DNA of 64,000 nucleotides from Sphaerotilus montanus (GTDB lineage: Bacteria; Pseudomonadota; Gammaproteobacteria; Burkholderiales; Burkholderiaceae_C). Shown here piece by piece: positions 1-8,893 of this stretch; the first letter of the stretch is position 1; the number at the start of each line of letters is the position of its first letter. The notes under the pieces were generated by a model. The model was not told where the DNA came from, did not search any database, and saw nothing but the letters and a program-made list of their open reading frames with translations. The stretch covers positions 4,092,001-4,156,000 of the forward strand of contig NZ_JACCFH010000001.1 of the NCBI RefSeq assembly GCF_013410775.1, in the 5' to 3' direction. The position numbers were made by a program, and so were the translations under genes.

Positions 1-1
1 G

Positions 2-541
2 GTCGGCGACCTGCAGCGCCGCTTCCAGTGCGACCGGGCGCACGCGTCGCGTGTCCAGCAGCTGGCCCAGCACCTGTTCGGGCAGATCGCACCGGACGCG
101 TCCGCCGTGCTGCAGCAGGAACTGGTCTGGGCGGCCCGGCTGCACGAGATCGGCATGAGCATCTCCCACCACGACCACCACCGCCACAGCGCCTACCTGC
201 TGGCCCACATCGACGCGCCGGGCTTTTCGCAGAGCCAGCAGCGCCGACTCGCCGATCTGGTGCTGGGCCAGCGCGGCGGGCTGCGCAAGGTCGAGGCGGT
301 GCTGGGCGATGCCGGTCGCGACGCCCAGATCCTGGCGCTGCGCCTGGCGGTGCTGTTCTGCCATGCCCGCAACGAGCTGGGCGCCTTCCGGCCCGGTCTG
401 GTGTGCCAGCAGGACACGGTCGTGCTGCGGCTGGACCGTGCCTGGGCCGCCGAGTACCCGCGCAGCATGCACCTGCTGCGCGAGGAGGTGGCGAACTGGT
501 CCCGCGCCAGCCACCTCACCCTGGAACTGCAGGAGCGCTGA
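2..541 (+). CDS. ppx: Exopolyphosphatase C-terminal part (Ppx/GppA family), 5' truncated by window edge
   Basis: The open frame enters from the window edge with no start codon, so only about the last 179 residues are present. The helical, HD-like C-terminal domain of Ppx/GppA proteins is recognisable: ARLHEIGMSISHHDHHRHSAYL is the family's characteristic 'W.A.LHEIG..I.H...H.HS.YL' stretch, followed by a second conserved segment around LRLAVLFCHAR. The family hydrolyses polyphosphate chain ends, or pppGpp. A role in phosphate metabolism would fit the phoU-phoB-phoR genes 14 kb away, but the two loci are not adjacent. Which of Ppx or GppA it is cannot be decided without the N-terminal ASKHA domain. 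Confidence 0.85.
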   Translation, partial: VGDLQRRFQCDRAHASRVQQLAQHLFGQIAPDASAVLQQELVWAARLHEIGMSISHHDHHRHSAYLLAHIDAPGFSQSQQRRLADLVLGQRGGLRKVEAVLGDAGRDAQILALRLAVLFCHARNELGAFRPGLVCQQDTVVLRLDRAWAAEYPRSMHLLREEVANWSRASHLTLELQER

Positions 542-582
542 GTCGCTGCGGCAGCCATCGTTTTCAACGCCCTGGATCGTCC

Positions 583-1812
583 ATGAACATCGTCAAGAAG
601 ATCCTGCGTTTCAACGAGGGCCGCGATCCGGTCCGGCTGGCCATGAAGTACCAGGCCATGCGCACCGACCCGTTCGTGTTCCTGCGCGGCACCTGCCACC
701 TGTTCCACGCCCGCCTGCCGGTGACGTCCGAGCTGCGCAAGGCGCCGGCCGTGTGGACCTGCGGTGACCTGCACCTGGAGAACTTCGGCAGCTACAAGGG
801 CGACAGCCGGCAGGTGCAGTTCGACATCAACGACTTCGACGAATCGCTGCTCGCACCGGCCACCTGGGATCTGGTGCGGCTGCTGACCAGCGTCGTGGTG
901 GGGCGGCAGAGCCGGAGCCTGGGTCGTCGCGTGGCGTCTTCCTCGCGCCAGCTGTGCGAGGTCCTGCTGCACGCCTACGTGCAGGCACTGGTCGATGGCA
1001 AGGCGCGCTGGGTGGACCGCGACACGGCCCGGCCGCCGGTGTCCGATCTGCTGCAGGCGGTGCGCGGGCGCAGCCGCCCGGAGTTCCTGGACAGCCGCAC
1101 GGCGCTGAAAGGGCGCCAGCGCCGCATCCGCGTCGACGGGCACAAGGCACTGAAGGCCGGCGAGGACGAGCAGGAGAAGGTCCGCGCCTTCATGACCGGC
1201 TTTGCCCGCGAGCAGTCCCGACCGCGGTTCTTCGACGTGCTCGACGTGGCGCGGCGCATCGCCGGCACCGGCAGCCTCGGGGTGGAGCGCTACATCGTGC
1301 TCGTGCGCGGCAAGGGCTCGCCGGACGGCAACTACCTGCTGGATCTCAAGAAGGCCTTGCCCTCGTCGCTGCAGGGCCACGTGCCCACCGTGCAGCCGGC
1401 GTGGCCGGACGAGGCCCACCGCATCGTGGCCATCCAGCAGCGCATGCAGGCCGCGAGCATGGCCTTCCTGCACGCGGTCCGGCTGGAGGACACGCCGTTT
1501 GTCCTGCGCGCGCTGCTGCCGAGCGAAGACCGGGTGACGCTGTCGCAGGTCGGCCGTCCCGTCGCGCGGCTGCAGCAACTGCTGGTGGTCATGGGGCAGT
1601 GCCTGGCCTGGGCGCAGTTGCGCAGCAGCGGGCGCGGAGGCGCTGCCACGGCCGACGAGCTGATCGCGTTTGGCCAGCAAGCCAAGTGGCAGGGCCGCCT
1701 GATCGATCTGGCGCATGCCTGCGCGGAAGAGGTGCAGACCGACTGGGCCTGCTTTGCCAAGGCGTGCGACGACGGGGTCGTTCCGCTGTCAGGCGGTGGT
1801 TCTGGGGCCTGA
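583..1812 (+). CDS. DUF2252 family protein
   Basis: 409 residues, starting 41 bases after the ppx stop. The DUF2252 hallmarks are clear: a GDLHLENFGSY segment near residue 65 followed by a FDINDFDE segment about 20 residues later. This pattern resembles the catalytic and metal-binding loops of aminoglycoside-phosphotransferase-like kinases. No biochemical role is established that I can name. No strong Shine-Dalgarno is visible before the ATG, but this is the first ATG in frame with the conserved domain, and the longer upstream frame runs over the ppx coding sequence. Cytosolic, no signal peptide or membrane segment. Confidence 0.8.
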   Translation: MNIVKKILRFNEGRDPVRLAMKYQAMRTDPFVFLRGTCHLFHARLPVTSELRKAPAVWTCGDLHLENFGSYKGDSRQVQFDINDFDESLLAPATWDLVRLLTSVVVGRQSRSLGRRVASSSRQLCEVLLHAYVQALVDGKARWVDRDTARPPVSDLLQAVRGRSRPEFLDSRTALKGRQRRIRVDGHKALKAGEDEQEKVRAFMTGFAREQSRPRFFDVLDVARRIAGTGSLGVERYIVLVRGKGSPDGNYLLDLKKALPSSLQGHVPTVQPAWPDEAHRIVAIQQRMQAASMAFLHAVRLEDTPFVLRALLPSEDRVTLSQVGRPVARLQQLLVVMGQCLAWAQLRSSGRGGAATADELIAFGQQAKWQGRLIDLAHACAEEVQTDWACFAKACDDGVVPLSGGGSGA

Positions 1813-1836
1813 GCAGCACGGCAGCGTCCTGCTGAC

Positions 1837-3792
1837 TCAGGGCGCGGCTTTCATCAGGATCGCCCCCTCTCCGGCCCGCAGCCGGACGCGGGTGACCGCG
1901 GCGCCGACGCTGCCGTCCGCGGCGAGCGGGAGGTAGCGCCCGCCCAGGTCGATCGGCGGCGAGTGGACGGTGTACTGCGACGCCGTGGTGTTCCACGCTG
2001 CGGGTCGGTGCAGCACGATCGCCTTCGTGTAGTCACGCCGCCAGACATCCGGCCCGCCGCCCAGGTCCGTGCCCCGTTTCCATGCCAGGTCGCGTGCACC
2101 GGCCCGGTAGCCGCGCGGGTCGGGCACACCGATGTCGACGCCCATGGCCGGAAACCACGTCGCCCAGCGCCGCACCTGGTCCAGCCGCGGCAGCGCCTGT
2201 TTCGCCTGGTGCAGCACGGCCCCGTCCACGCGCAGCACCTCGTCGGTCTCGCTGTAGATGTAGCCGCCGCGCGAGTAGTAGGCGAACGCGGTGTTCGCGT
2301 TGCGGGCGATGTGGTGCTTGCTGAGGGCGACGATCGGGCCGCGGTTGCCGCGGTCCCAGGCCACGCTGCCCGCGGCGACCGTGTCCTGCGTGTCGGCGTA
2401 GAGGAACACGCCTTGCGTTCCGGCCGGGTTGCGGGCGGGCAGGTAGTCGTCGTAGGCCATCGTGTTCGGACGGCCGTCGTCGCCGGTGGTGATGCCGCGC
2501 AGGTCGTTGGTCTTCCAGACGAAGGTGTGGTACTCGGCGATGCTCCACTGGCCTGACTTGACCAGCGCGGTGCTCGTGGCGTTCACGCCCAGCAGCAGCG
2601 CGGGCTGCTGCTGCCGGGTCAGGCGAACGACGTTGCGGTACCTGGCCAGCGTGGCGGCTGCCCAGGTGGCGCCGGCGGCCTTGTCGACAAAATCGGTGGC
2701 GCTGGCCGGCACGCCGTCGTCGGCCACGTCGCGCTCGCCGTCGTCGCACATCACGCCGCCGGCGCCGCTGCTGCGGCTGTCCTTGACGATCTTGCTGGCG
2801 AGGAAGGTCGCCCAGCTGCCATCGGCCAGCCCCTGCCGGTCGGCCGGATTGGCGATGAAGTGGTTGCTCGACCAGAACGCGATGCGCGCCTGGTACGGGA
2901 ACTTCGCCGAGGCACCGGCGGGTGGTGTCGGGTTGTAGGCCAGCGGGGTGCCGCGGTGCACGATGGTCGGGCTGCTGGCGTCCCAGCCCCGGCCGCTCTG
3001 CGGCGTGGCGCCGAGCCAGTCGTCGCCGCGGATCTGGCTGCTGACCGGGACCACCCGGGCCGCGCTGACGACGATGCGGACGAAGTACTTGCGGCGCGAG
3101 CCGTTCAGGCTGGTCGGCTGCCAGTCGGCCGGCGGCACGAAGGACAGCGTGCCCGACCGGGTGAAGGCGGCCGTGCCGTCCTGCAGTCCAGCCGAGAGCG
3201 TGGCCCAGCCGCTGCCGTTCCAGTACTGGACGGTCCGCACGACGTCGGCCCCCGCCGTGGACAAGGTGAACCGGATGTCGGCGAACGGCTCCTCGTAGCC
3301 GAGGTAGGTCTGTCCCGACAGCGCCACCTGGCCCGCGTAGGCGGTGGCGGACACGTCGGTGACGCTGCGTCCGTCCGTGCTGCGCAGCACGCCATTGCGG
3401 CCCTCGAAGGCGTCGAAGCGGTCCAGGCCGTCGAAGATCCGCCCGACCCGGGCGGTGTAGTTCGCCTTGGCGTGCAGCAGCATCTCTTCGGGCACGAGCC
3501 GCCTGGCCAGCGCCCAGTCCTTCATTTCCAGCAGTTCGGCGATCGAGCCGATGCCGTGGATGTCCTGGTAGCCCATCCACTTCACCGCGGGGGACGTCGG
3601 CTTCGGCCCGGCCAGTCGCACCTCGAAGCGCTGGTCCATCCACGCCGTGGTGACCGCGTCCGGGGTGCTGTAGGCGACGATGCCATAGCCCTTCAGCGGA
3701 GGGGGTGGCGTGACCGTGGCGGCGTGGGCGGTCGTCCCGACGAGACCCAGAACGGCGCAGAGGCGGCGCAGATGGTGTGGAGGAGCGTGCAT
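1837..3792 (-). CDS. Secreted protein of unknown function, 651 aa
   Basis: An N-terminal Sec signal peptide is visible (basic start, hydrophobic LCAVLGLVGTTAHA, Ala-X-Ala-like cleavage near residue 24). The mature protein mixes beta-rich stretches (about residues 130-240) with aromatic and acidic segments typical of polysaccharide-active enzymes (SSNHFIANPADR, GVMCDDGERD, AEYHTFVWKTND). That gives a vague resemblance to TIM-barrel glycosidases, but I recognise no family motif and make no enzymatic claim. It converges on the DUF2252 gene (24-base gap) and diverges from the CAP-domain gene; the space between the two divergent genes holds a perfect 10-bp hairpin. Confidence 0.75.
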   Translation of the reverse strand: MHAPPHHLRRLCAVLGLVGTTAHAATVTPPPPLKGYGIVAYSTPDAVTTAWMDQRFEVRLAGPKPTSPAVKWMGYQDIHGIGSIAELLEMKDWALARRLVPEEMLLHAKANYTARVGRIFDGLDRFDAFEGRNGVLRSTDGRSVTDVSATAYAGQVALSGQTYLGYEEPFADIRFTLSTAGADVVRTVQYWNGSGWATLSAGLQDGTAAFTRSGTLSFVPPADWQPTSLNGSRRKYFVRIVVSAARVVPVSSQIRGDDWLGATPQSGRGWDASSPTIVHRGTPLAYNPTPPAGASAKFPYQARIAFWSSNHFIANPADRQGLADGSWATFLASKIVKDSRSSGAGGVMCDDGERDVADDGVPASATDFVDKAAGATWAAATLARYRNVVRLTRQQQPALLLGVNATSTALVKSGQWSIAEYHTFVWKTNDLRGITTGDDGRPNTMAYDDYLPARNPAGTQGVFLYADTQDTVAAGSVAWDRGNRGPIVALSKHHIARNANTAFAYYSRGGYIYSETDEVLRVDGAVLHQAKQALPRLDQVRRWATWFPAMGVDIGVPDPRGYRAGARDLAWKRGTDLGGGPDVWRRDYTKAIVLHRPAAWNTTASQYTVHSPPIDLGGRYLPLAADGSVGAAVTRVRLRAGEGAILMKAAP

Positions 3793-3833
3793 GGGCCGGA
3801 ATTCTGCGGCGCCAGCAGTGGTACGTTTCAGTG

Positions 3834-3860
3834 CCGATCCTCCTCAATCTGGAGGATCGG
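3834..3860. promoter_or_regulatory. Perfect 10-bp inverted repeat between divergent genes
   Basis: CCGATCCTCC (3834-3843), a 7-base loop, then GGAGGATCGG (3851-3860). It sits 42 bases upstream of the secreted protein's start and 78 upstream of the CAP protein's start. It therefore lies where a terminator is not expected and could be an operator or an RNA hairpin in a 5' leader. No U-tract follows on either strand. Confidence 0.45.
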
Positions 3861-3938
3861 GTGGCAATTGTTCACGGTATTTCGCGGCGTTCTGGCCGAA
3901 GATGCGGTCAGCCAAGCTCCTTGGCCGAGGAGTACGTG

Positions 3939-4475
3939 ATGCGCTTGCGCTTTCCCTGGCGGATCCTGTTGTCCGGACTCGCGGTTGCGGGTACCGCTGT
4001 CGCTGCTGCGGCGGACGACGCCGCGTTTGCGCAGGACATCCTGCGGGCCCACAACCAGGTGCGCTGCCTGCATGGTGTTGCGCCGCTGGCGTGGCACGCG
4101 GGGGTCGCGGCCTATGCCCGCCACTGGGTCCGCCAGGGCGGGTTTGACCACAGCGATTCCTACAACGCGCCGATCGGGCCGCTCGGCGAGAACCTGTACG
4201 GTTCGTCCGAGGTGCCCACGGGCGCCGAAGCGGTGCAGTCCTGGTACAGCGAGGTGTCGGACTACCGGCCGGAGGATCCGTCCGGCGCGGCCGGGCACTT
4301 CACGGCCATGGTCTGGAAGGGTGCGCGGTATCTCGGCTGCGCCCGTGCGGGCGGCAACCTGTTCTGCAACTACTGGTCGGGGACCCGGACGGCGGACTGC
4401 AGCACGCCGAACATGCAGGGCTGCTACCGGGCGCAGGTGCTGCCGCGTGTGCGCACGTCCGCCCAGTGTCCGTGA
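3939..4475 (+). CDS. Secreted CAP/SCP domain protein (PR-1 like)
   Basis: 178 residues. The start is chosen at the ATG after CCGAGGAGT because it gives a clean signal peptide (RFPWRILLSGLAVAGTAVAAAA). The CAP fold signatures follow: LRAHNQVRCLHG near residue 35, then HSDSYN, GENLYGSS, AVQSWYSEV, GHFTAMVWKGARYLGCA and CNYW. The His and Glu residues that line the CAP cavity appear present (H in FDHSDS, E in GENLYG, H in GHFTA). Six cysteines in the C-terminal half suggest disulfides. Bacterial members are exported; functions vary and are mostly unproven. The upstream open frame continues 54 codons but lacks coding character. Confidence 0.88.
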   Translation: MRLRFPWRILLSGLAVAGTAVAAAADDAAFAQDILRAHNQVRCLHGVAPLAWHAGVAAYARHWVRQGGFDHSDSYNAPIGPLGENLYGSSEVPTGAEAVQSWYSEVSDYRPEDPSGAAGHFTAMVWKGARYLGCARAGGNLFCNYWSGTRTADCSTPNMQGCYRAQVLPRVRTSAQCP

Positions 4476-4796
4476 GCCGCGCGCGCGGCATCAGGGGTGA
4501 ACTGCGCCTGTCGGCAGGATCAGCGTCTCGGTCAGCGTGTTCAGTCCGAGAACGCCGCCGCTGCCCGACTGGCGGGCCCGCAGGCGCAGGCGGTCGAGGG
4601 CCTGGATGTCCATCGCGCGTGCCAGGTGGATGAGCGAGGTGACGTAGCGGCGGGTGTGCCGCGAGCGTCTGCCGCAGGCCCGTGCTGGCGAAGCTTCTCG
4701 ACGGACGCGGTCACAACCTGGCTGGGGGCGGAGTGGCGGGTTCATGCGGGAATTCTGCCGCGCTGACACGCGCCCGCCCCCCGACCGAAGTACGGT
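4476..4796. other. Gene-poor gap between convergent genes
   Basis: 321 bases between the CAP-domain gene and the convergent ATP-grasp-like gene. A 92-codon open frame exists on the minus strand (4491-4769), but it has no recognisable motif and no ribosome binding site that I trust, and its first half is Arg-rich shadow-type sequence. I see no clear terminator, RNA or repeat here. Confidence 0.4.
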
Positions 4797-6149
4797 TCAG
4801 CAGGTGCTGTAGACCGGTGCGAAGCCGCCCCCTGCGGTGCGGAAGTTGGTGGTCTGTCCCTGGTAGAGCCGGGCGGCCACCCATTGCACCTGCGTGTCAT
4901 AGGCGTAGGCGCGCAGATCGAATTTCATCGGGCGCCGGGTCTCGTCGGCCTCCAGCTGGCGCTGGCCGGGCGTGGCGAGTGCCTGGGCGACGTAGTCGCC
5001 GTCGCGGGCCAGGATCTCGTCCCAGACACGCCGGGTGAGCTTGTCGCCGCGCCAGGCCGCGCGGCTGCCGTAGCCGCCTGCCGGCTTGAAGAACAGGCCG
5101 CGCCGCGCCGCCCAGAGCCGCTCGGCGTCGGCCGCGGCCACCACTTCGGTGTGCGGCACGTGTGCCAGCAGGACCGCGCGTGTCTCGGCGGGCACTCCCA
5201 GCGCGACCAGTTCGGCCTCGTCGCTGAAGACGGCCAGGTGGCGCTTGTCCGCGTAGAGCGCGTGGGCCTGCGGGTGGGGCGTGATGGCGGCGGTCTGCGT
5301 CAGCCACGCCTGGCGCAGCGCGGCGCTGGCGGGCTGCTCGAAGTAGAAGTCGGTCAGCCGGTTGTAGACCAGGTCGATCACGGTGTCGCCGTGCCAGAGC
5401 TGGCCGGCGCGCCAGTCGAGTTCCGCCGGATCCGCGATGACCGCCTGCAGGCCGTGGCGCTCGAACAGGGTGCGAAAGAGCAGGAACTCGGCGTAGAGGT
5501 ATTGCTGCGCGGGGGCCTCGTCGACGATCGCGATGGTGCGCAGGGGTGCGGTGCGTCCGGTGTGCTGCCATTCCGCGCGGAACATGGCGACGATCGCGGC
5601 CTCGAAGGCCGCCGCCTGGGCCGCCGTCGGTACCAGCGGTGCCATCTCGGGGCAGCAGGCGCGCTGCGCACGGGCGAGCAGGGCATTCAGCAGCGCGCCG
5701 CCCGCGTTGGTGTTGACCTCGATCAGGCCGAGCTGGTCGTGGTCGAGGTGGAAGTCGTGGCCGAAGAACACGCTGCGTGGCAGCCGCTGGCCCGGCGGCA
5801 GCGGCACGCGCGCCGCTTCGGGTGCGGCCGCCAGCACGCGCTCGTGCCACGCCGGCAGGGCGACCACCGATTCGACCGCACGGATGACCTCGCCCATGCG
5901 CCGCAGGTGCGCGCCAGCGACGAACACGGGCTGCGCGGCGAAGACGAAGGGGCAGCGCTCGCGCAGCAGCGCCGACAGGCCGGGCGCGCCCAGTTCCGCA
6001 TCCAGCGCGCGGGCGAGGGCGTCCCGGTCGAGCGTCAGGCAGTGGCAATCCTGGTTCAGGGCCTTCGCCAGATCGGTACCAAATGGGACCTCTGCAGGGG
6101 TCCCAGACCCGCCAGCAAGGCCCACTGTTGTATTGATCACTTCTTTCAT
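4797..6149 (-). CDS. ATP-grasp-fold protein of unknown substrate
   Basis: 450 residues from the ATG preceded by AGGGG at good spacing; an upstream in-frame ATG at 6206 is less likely. The segment LGLIEVNTNAGGALLN (about residues 140-155) resembles the metal-binding Glu-X-Asn of ATP-grasp enzymes. The C-terminal MKFDLRAYAYD...WVAARLYQGQTTNFRT resembles the C-terminal core of circularly permuted ATP-grasp proteins (glutathionylspermidine-synthase-like). RGLFFKPAGGYGSRAAWRG looks like the ATP-binding Lys/Gly loop. These proteins form amide or peptide bonds; the substrate here cannot be guessed. It is divergent from the pseudokinase gene across about 100 bases. Assignment is by motif memory only. 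Confidence 0.6.
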   Translation of the reverse strand: MKEVINTTVGLAGGSGTPAEVPFGTDLAKALNQDCHCLTLDRDALARALDAELGAPGLSALLRERCPFVFAAQPVFVAGAHLRRMGEVIRAVESVVALPAWHERVLAAAPEAARVPLPPGQRLPRSVFFGHDFHLDHDQLGLIEVNTNAGGALLNALLARAQRACCPEMAPLVPTAAQAAAFEAAIVAMFRAEWQHTGRTAPLRTIAIVDEAPAQQYLYAEFLLFRTLFERHGLQAVIADPAELDWRAGQLWHGDTVIDLVYNRLTDFYFEQPASAALRQAWLTQTAAITPHPQAHALYADKRHLAVFSDEAELVALGVPAETRAVLLAHVPHTEVVAAADAERLWAARRGLFFKPAGGYGSRAAWRGDKLTRRVWDEILARDGDYVAQALATPGQRQLEADETRRPMKFDLRAYAYDTQVQWVAARLYQGQTTNFRTAGGGFAPVYSTC

Positions 6150-6251
6150 TGCCGGAACCCCTTCGAAACTTTGCCTATGCTGAAGCGACAGGGTGAAACA
6201 GGCCAATGCGCAAGGTCACAGGCGTGTGGTTTTTCCATAATCCAGCCGCTC

Positions 6252-7643
6252 ATGTCACCTCATCCTGCCATTCCTTCTGTTCCGGTGCCGCTGGCACCGG
6301 GTTCCTGCCTTGGTGCCTACGAGCTTGGCGCGTGTCATGGCGAAGACCTCGACGGCTTCGACTACGACGCCGTGGAGCGCCACAGCGGCCGTGCCGTGAC
6401 GATCCGCGAGGGCTGCCCGGTCGGGCTGGTCGCGCGTGTCGGCGCGCAGGTCGTGCCCGTGCCGGGTGCCGAAGACGATTTCCGCGACTGGCTCGCCCGC
6501 TGGACCCGCCTGACCGGCCACTGGGAGCAGGCGGGCCGCTCGGCCGATCTGGCGCGGCTGGCGCACTCCGCGCTGGTCCGCATCGAGGCGCGGGGCGAGG
6601 CCAACGGCACGGCCTGGGTCTGCCTGTCGCCGGCCACTGGCCGCACGCTGCGCCAGGTGGCCGAGGCGGGGCCCGGCTGGCCCGACCGCGCCACAGTGGA
6701 CGCCGGGCTGCACGCCTGCTGCAACGCCGTCGAGTCGCTGCACCGGCTGGGCGAGCTGCACGGCAGCCTGACGCCGGAGCGCGTGGTCGTGCTCGACAGC
6801 GGCACCTGGTGTCTGCCGCTGCCGGACACCGACCCGAGCCGCCAGCCGCTGTCGCCGTGGCTGGCGCTGGAGCAGACCGAGGCGGGCCGTTTGGCTGGAC
6901 TGGTGACGGGGCCTTGGACGGATGTCCATGCCGTCGCCGCGCTCGCGCACTGGCTGCTGACCGGCTCGGCACCGCCGAGCCTGTCGCGGCGCCAGGCCGA
7001 TGCGCCGGACTGCTGGGCCGAGCTGGAGCGGGCCGAGCCGGATCCGCTGCGCCGCCGTGCACTGCGCAGCGCGCTGGCGCCGAAGCCGGCCGACCGGCTC
7101 GGCAGCATCGCGGCGCTGCGCATGGCGCTCGGCTGGTCGGAACGCCATGCGCCGAGCGTCGCGGCGCCCAAGCCGGCGCCTGCACCGCTGCCATCCGTGC
7201 CGCCGGCCCCGCCAGCCAAGGCGGACCGCACCGGGCTGATGACGCTGGGCGGCCTGCTGGTGTCGCTGTCGGCGGTGTTCGCCGTGCTCTGGATCAACCG
7301 CCCGCCGACGGCCGAGCCCGTGGCTGCAGCGATGGCGGATGCCCTCGACCAGCGTCCCGCGGGCGCTGGACACCGGGTTCCGCCCGTCCCGCCGCCGCCG
7401 TTGCCAGTGAAACCGAAGGCGCCGCCCAAGCCGCCTGCACCGCCGCAGGTGCAAGCGCCCGCGCCGACACCGAAGCCGAAGCAGGCTTCCGTGTCCCCGG
7501 TGCCTGAGCTGCCTCCGACAACAGTCCGCCCGACCGAGGTGGCTGCGCGCAAGAAAACCTCCGAGGCCTGCATCGACTGGCTGCGTCGCCGCTCGCTGGA
7601 GCCTGCGGGCAGCGAGCGCACGTCGAACCCTGCCTGCGAATGA
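6252..7643 (+). CDS. Membrane-anchored protein kinase-like protein (pseudokinase)
   Basis: 463 residues. Residues 15-300 follow the Ser/Thr kinase fold: a C-lobe tail motif LAPKPADRLGSIAALRMALG and a catalytic-loop equivalent HGSLTPERVVV at 170-180. The canonical HRDLKPxN loop is degraded (HGS replaces HRD, Thr replaces Lys, Arg replaces Asn), and PLPDTD stands where DFG is expected, so phosphotransfer is doubtful. One membrane helix lies at about 331-348, followed by a Pro/Lys-rich stalk (370-430) that would reach into the periplasm, and a short Cys-containing tail. The OmpA-type lipoprotein gene follows after 47 bases. The inferred role is a scaffold or sensor linking cytosol to envelope. 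The start has no clear Shine-Dalgarno. Confidence 0.65.
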   Translation: MSPHPAIPSVPVPLAPGSCLGAYELGACHGEDLDGFDYDAVERHSGRAVTIREGCPVGLVARVGAQVVPVPGAEDDFRDWLARWTRLTGHWEQAGRSADLARLAHSALVRIEARGEANGTAWVCLSPATGRTLRQVAEAGPGWPDRATVDAGLHACCNAVESLHRLGELHGSLTPERVVVLDSGTWCLPLPDTDPSRQPLSPWLALEQTEAGRLAGLVTGPWTDVHAVAALAHWLLTGSAPPSLSRRQADAPDCWAELERAEPDPLRRRALRSALAPKPADRLGSIAALRMALGWSERHAPSVAAPKPAPAPLPSVPPAPPAKADRTGLMTLGGLLVSLSAVFAVLWINRPPTAEPVAAAMADALDQRPAGAGHRVPPVPPPPLPVKPKAPPKPPAPPQVQAPAPTPKPKQASVSPVPELPPTTVRPTEVAARKKTSEACIDWLRRRSLEPAGSERTSNPACE

Positions 7644-7690
7644 GTCGTCCGTCTTGCCTCGCCTTGAACCTTGAAGAAGGAGCTTGCACC

Positions 7691-8893
7691 ATGCCTCTGC
7701 ATCCCCCGCGCCTGTCCGCCGGCCTCCGGCACCTGGTCGGTCTGGGCACCCTGTTCGCGCTGCTGACCCTCGCCGGATGTGCCACGCCGCCGCCGCCTGC
7801 GATCACGGCCGACCTGCCGCTGGCGCAGGCCGTGGGCATGGCGACCGACCAGACCGTGCGCCTTCTGGACGAGCAGCGCGGTCTGGCCCGCTACCTGAGC
7901 CGCTCGACACGCGTCTACGTCGCCCCGGTGGTCGATGCCGGCAGCCGGCAACAGACGGTGAGCACGGTGCGTGTGCGCGAGCTGATCGCCGTGCATCTGA
8001 AGAGCCAGCACCGCGGGATCGAGCTGGTGCCGTTCACCGCCGCCGCGGCGGCGCGCAGCGAACTCCGGCTGGACACCACGCTCACGGCGGCCCTGCTCCC
8101 GGACGGGCGCCGGGCCACGGACCGCGTCAGGCTCGACATGCGTCTGGTCAGCCTGCATGACGGCCGCACGCTGGCCCGCAGCGAAGCCTCCGTGGTGGAC
8201 GCCGGCATGGACGGCACGCCGGTGAACTTCTTCCGCGAGAGCCCGTTCTCGCTCGCGTCGGGGGAGGCGGACGCCTCGTCGACGGCCGGAGGGACGGCCC
8301 TGTCCGAACGCGACCGCACGTTGCCGATCGCCCGGCTGGACGAAGCCGGCGCCGCCTACGCCGCCGGCCGCTACGACCGCGCGCTGGACCTCTACCGCTC
8401 GGCGGCCACGCTGCCCGGGGCGGACACCATGCAGGCGCTGGTTGGCACCTACCTGTCCGCCATCCGCTCGGGCCGGGACCAGGAGGCGCAGGAAGCCTTC
8501 GCCCGCATCGTCGCGCTCGGCCTCAAGACCCGGGTGATGGGCGTGAAGCTGCTGTTCGCGCCGGGCAAGACCGAGTTCTGGCCCGATCCTGCCATCAGCA
8601 AGTTCTACCCCGAATGGCTGCGCGAGATCGCCCGGCAGGCGGGGGACGTGCCGTCGTGCCTGCAGGTGGTCGGCCACTCCAGCCACAGCGGCGCCGAGGA
8701 TTACAACGTGCTGCTGTCGGCCCAGCGTGCCGACGCGGTCCGCCAGCAGCTCGAAACCGCCAATCCGGCGCTGGTGCAGCGCATCGAGGCCTCCGGCGTG
8801 GGCTGGCGCGACAACCTCGTCGGCACCGGCAGCGACGACCTGAAGGACGCCGTCGACCGGCGGGTCGAGTTCAAGGTGGTGGACTGCCGCTGA
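7691..8893 (+). CDS. OmpA-family outer-membrane lipoprotein
   Basis: 400 residues after an AAGGAG site 10 bases upstream. The lipobox LTLAGC places the lipidated Cys at residue 30. A TPR-like helix pair (AYAAGRYDRALDLYRSAATL) lies near residue 215. The last about 110 residues look like a peptidoglycan-binding OmpA domain (FAPGKTEFWPD, LQVVGHSSHSG, LSAQRADAVRQQL, DDLKDAVDRRVEF), where the usual TD.G is replaced by GHSSHSG and the terminal NRRV by DRRV. It probably tethers the outer membrane to the wall and forms a unit with the upstream pseudokinase. Its 3' end overlaps the convergent cytochrome gene by 23 bases. Confidence 0.78.
   Translation: MPLHPPRLSAGLRHLVGLGTLFALLTLAGCATPPPPAITADLPLAQAVGMATDQTVRLLDEQRGLARYLSRSTRVYVAPVVDAGSRQQTVSTVRVRELIAVHLKSQHRGIELVPFTAAAAARSELRLDTTLTAALLPDGRRATDRVRLDMRLVSLHDGRTLARSEASVVDAGMDGTPVNFFRESPFSLASGEADASSTAGGTALSERDRTLPIARLDEAGAAYAAGRYDRALDLYRSAATLPGADTMQALVGTYLSAIRSGRDQEAQEAFARIVALGLKTRVMGVKLLFAPGKTEFWPDPAISKFYPEWLREIARQAGDVPSCLQVVGHSSHSGAEDYNVLLSAQRADAVRQQLETANPALVQRIEASGVGWRDNLVGTGSDDLKDAVDRRVEFKVVDCR

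Noticed and set aside
4491-4769. 92-codon minus-strand open frame between the CAP-domain and ATP-grasp-like genes
   Set aside because: No family, no convincing ribosome site, and an Arg-rich first half. It fills an otherwise empty gap but cannot be supported as a gene.
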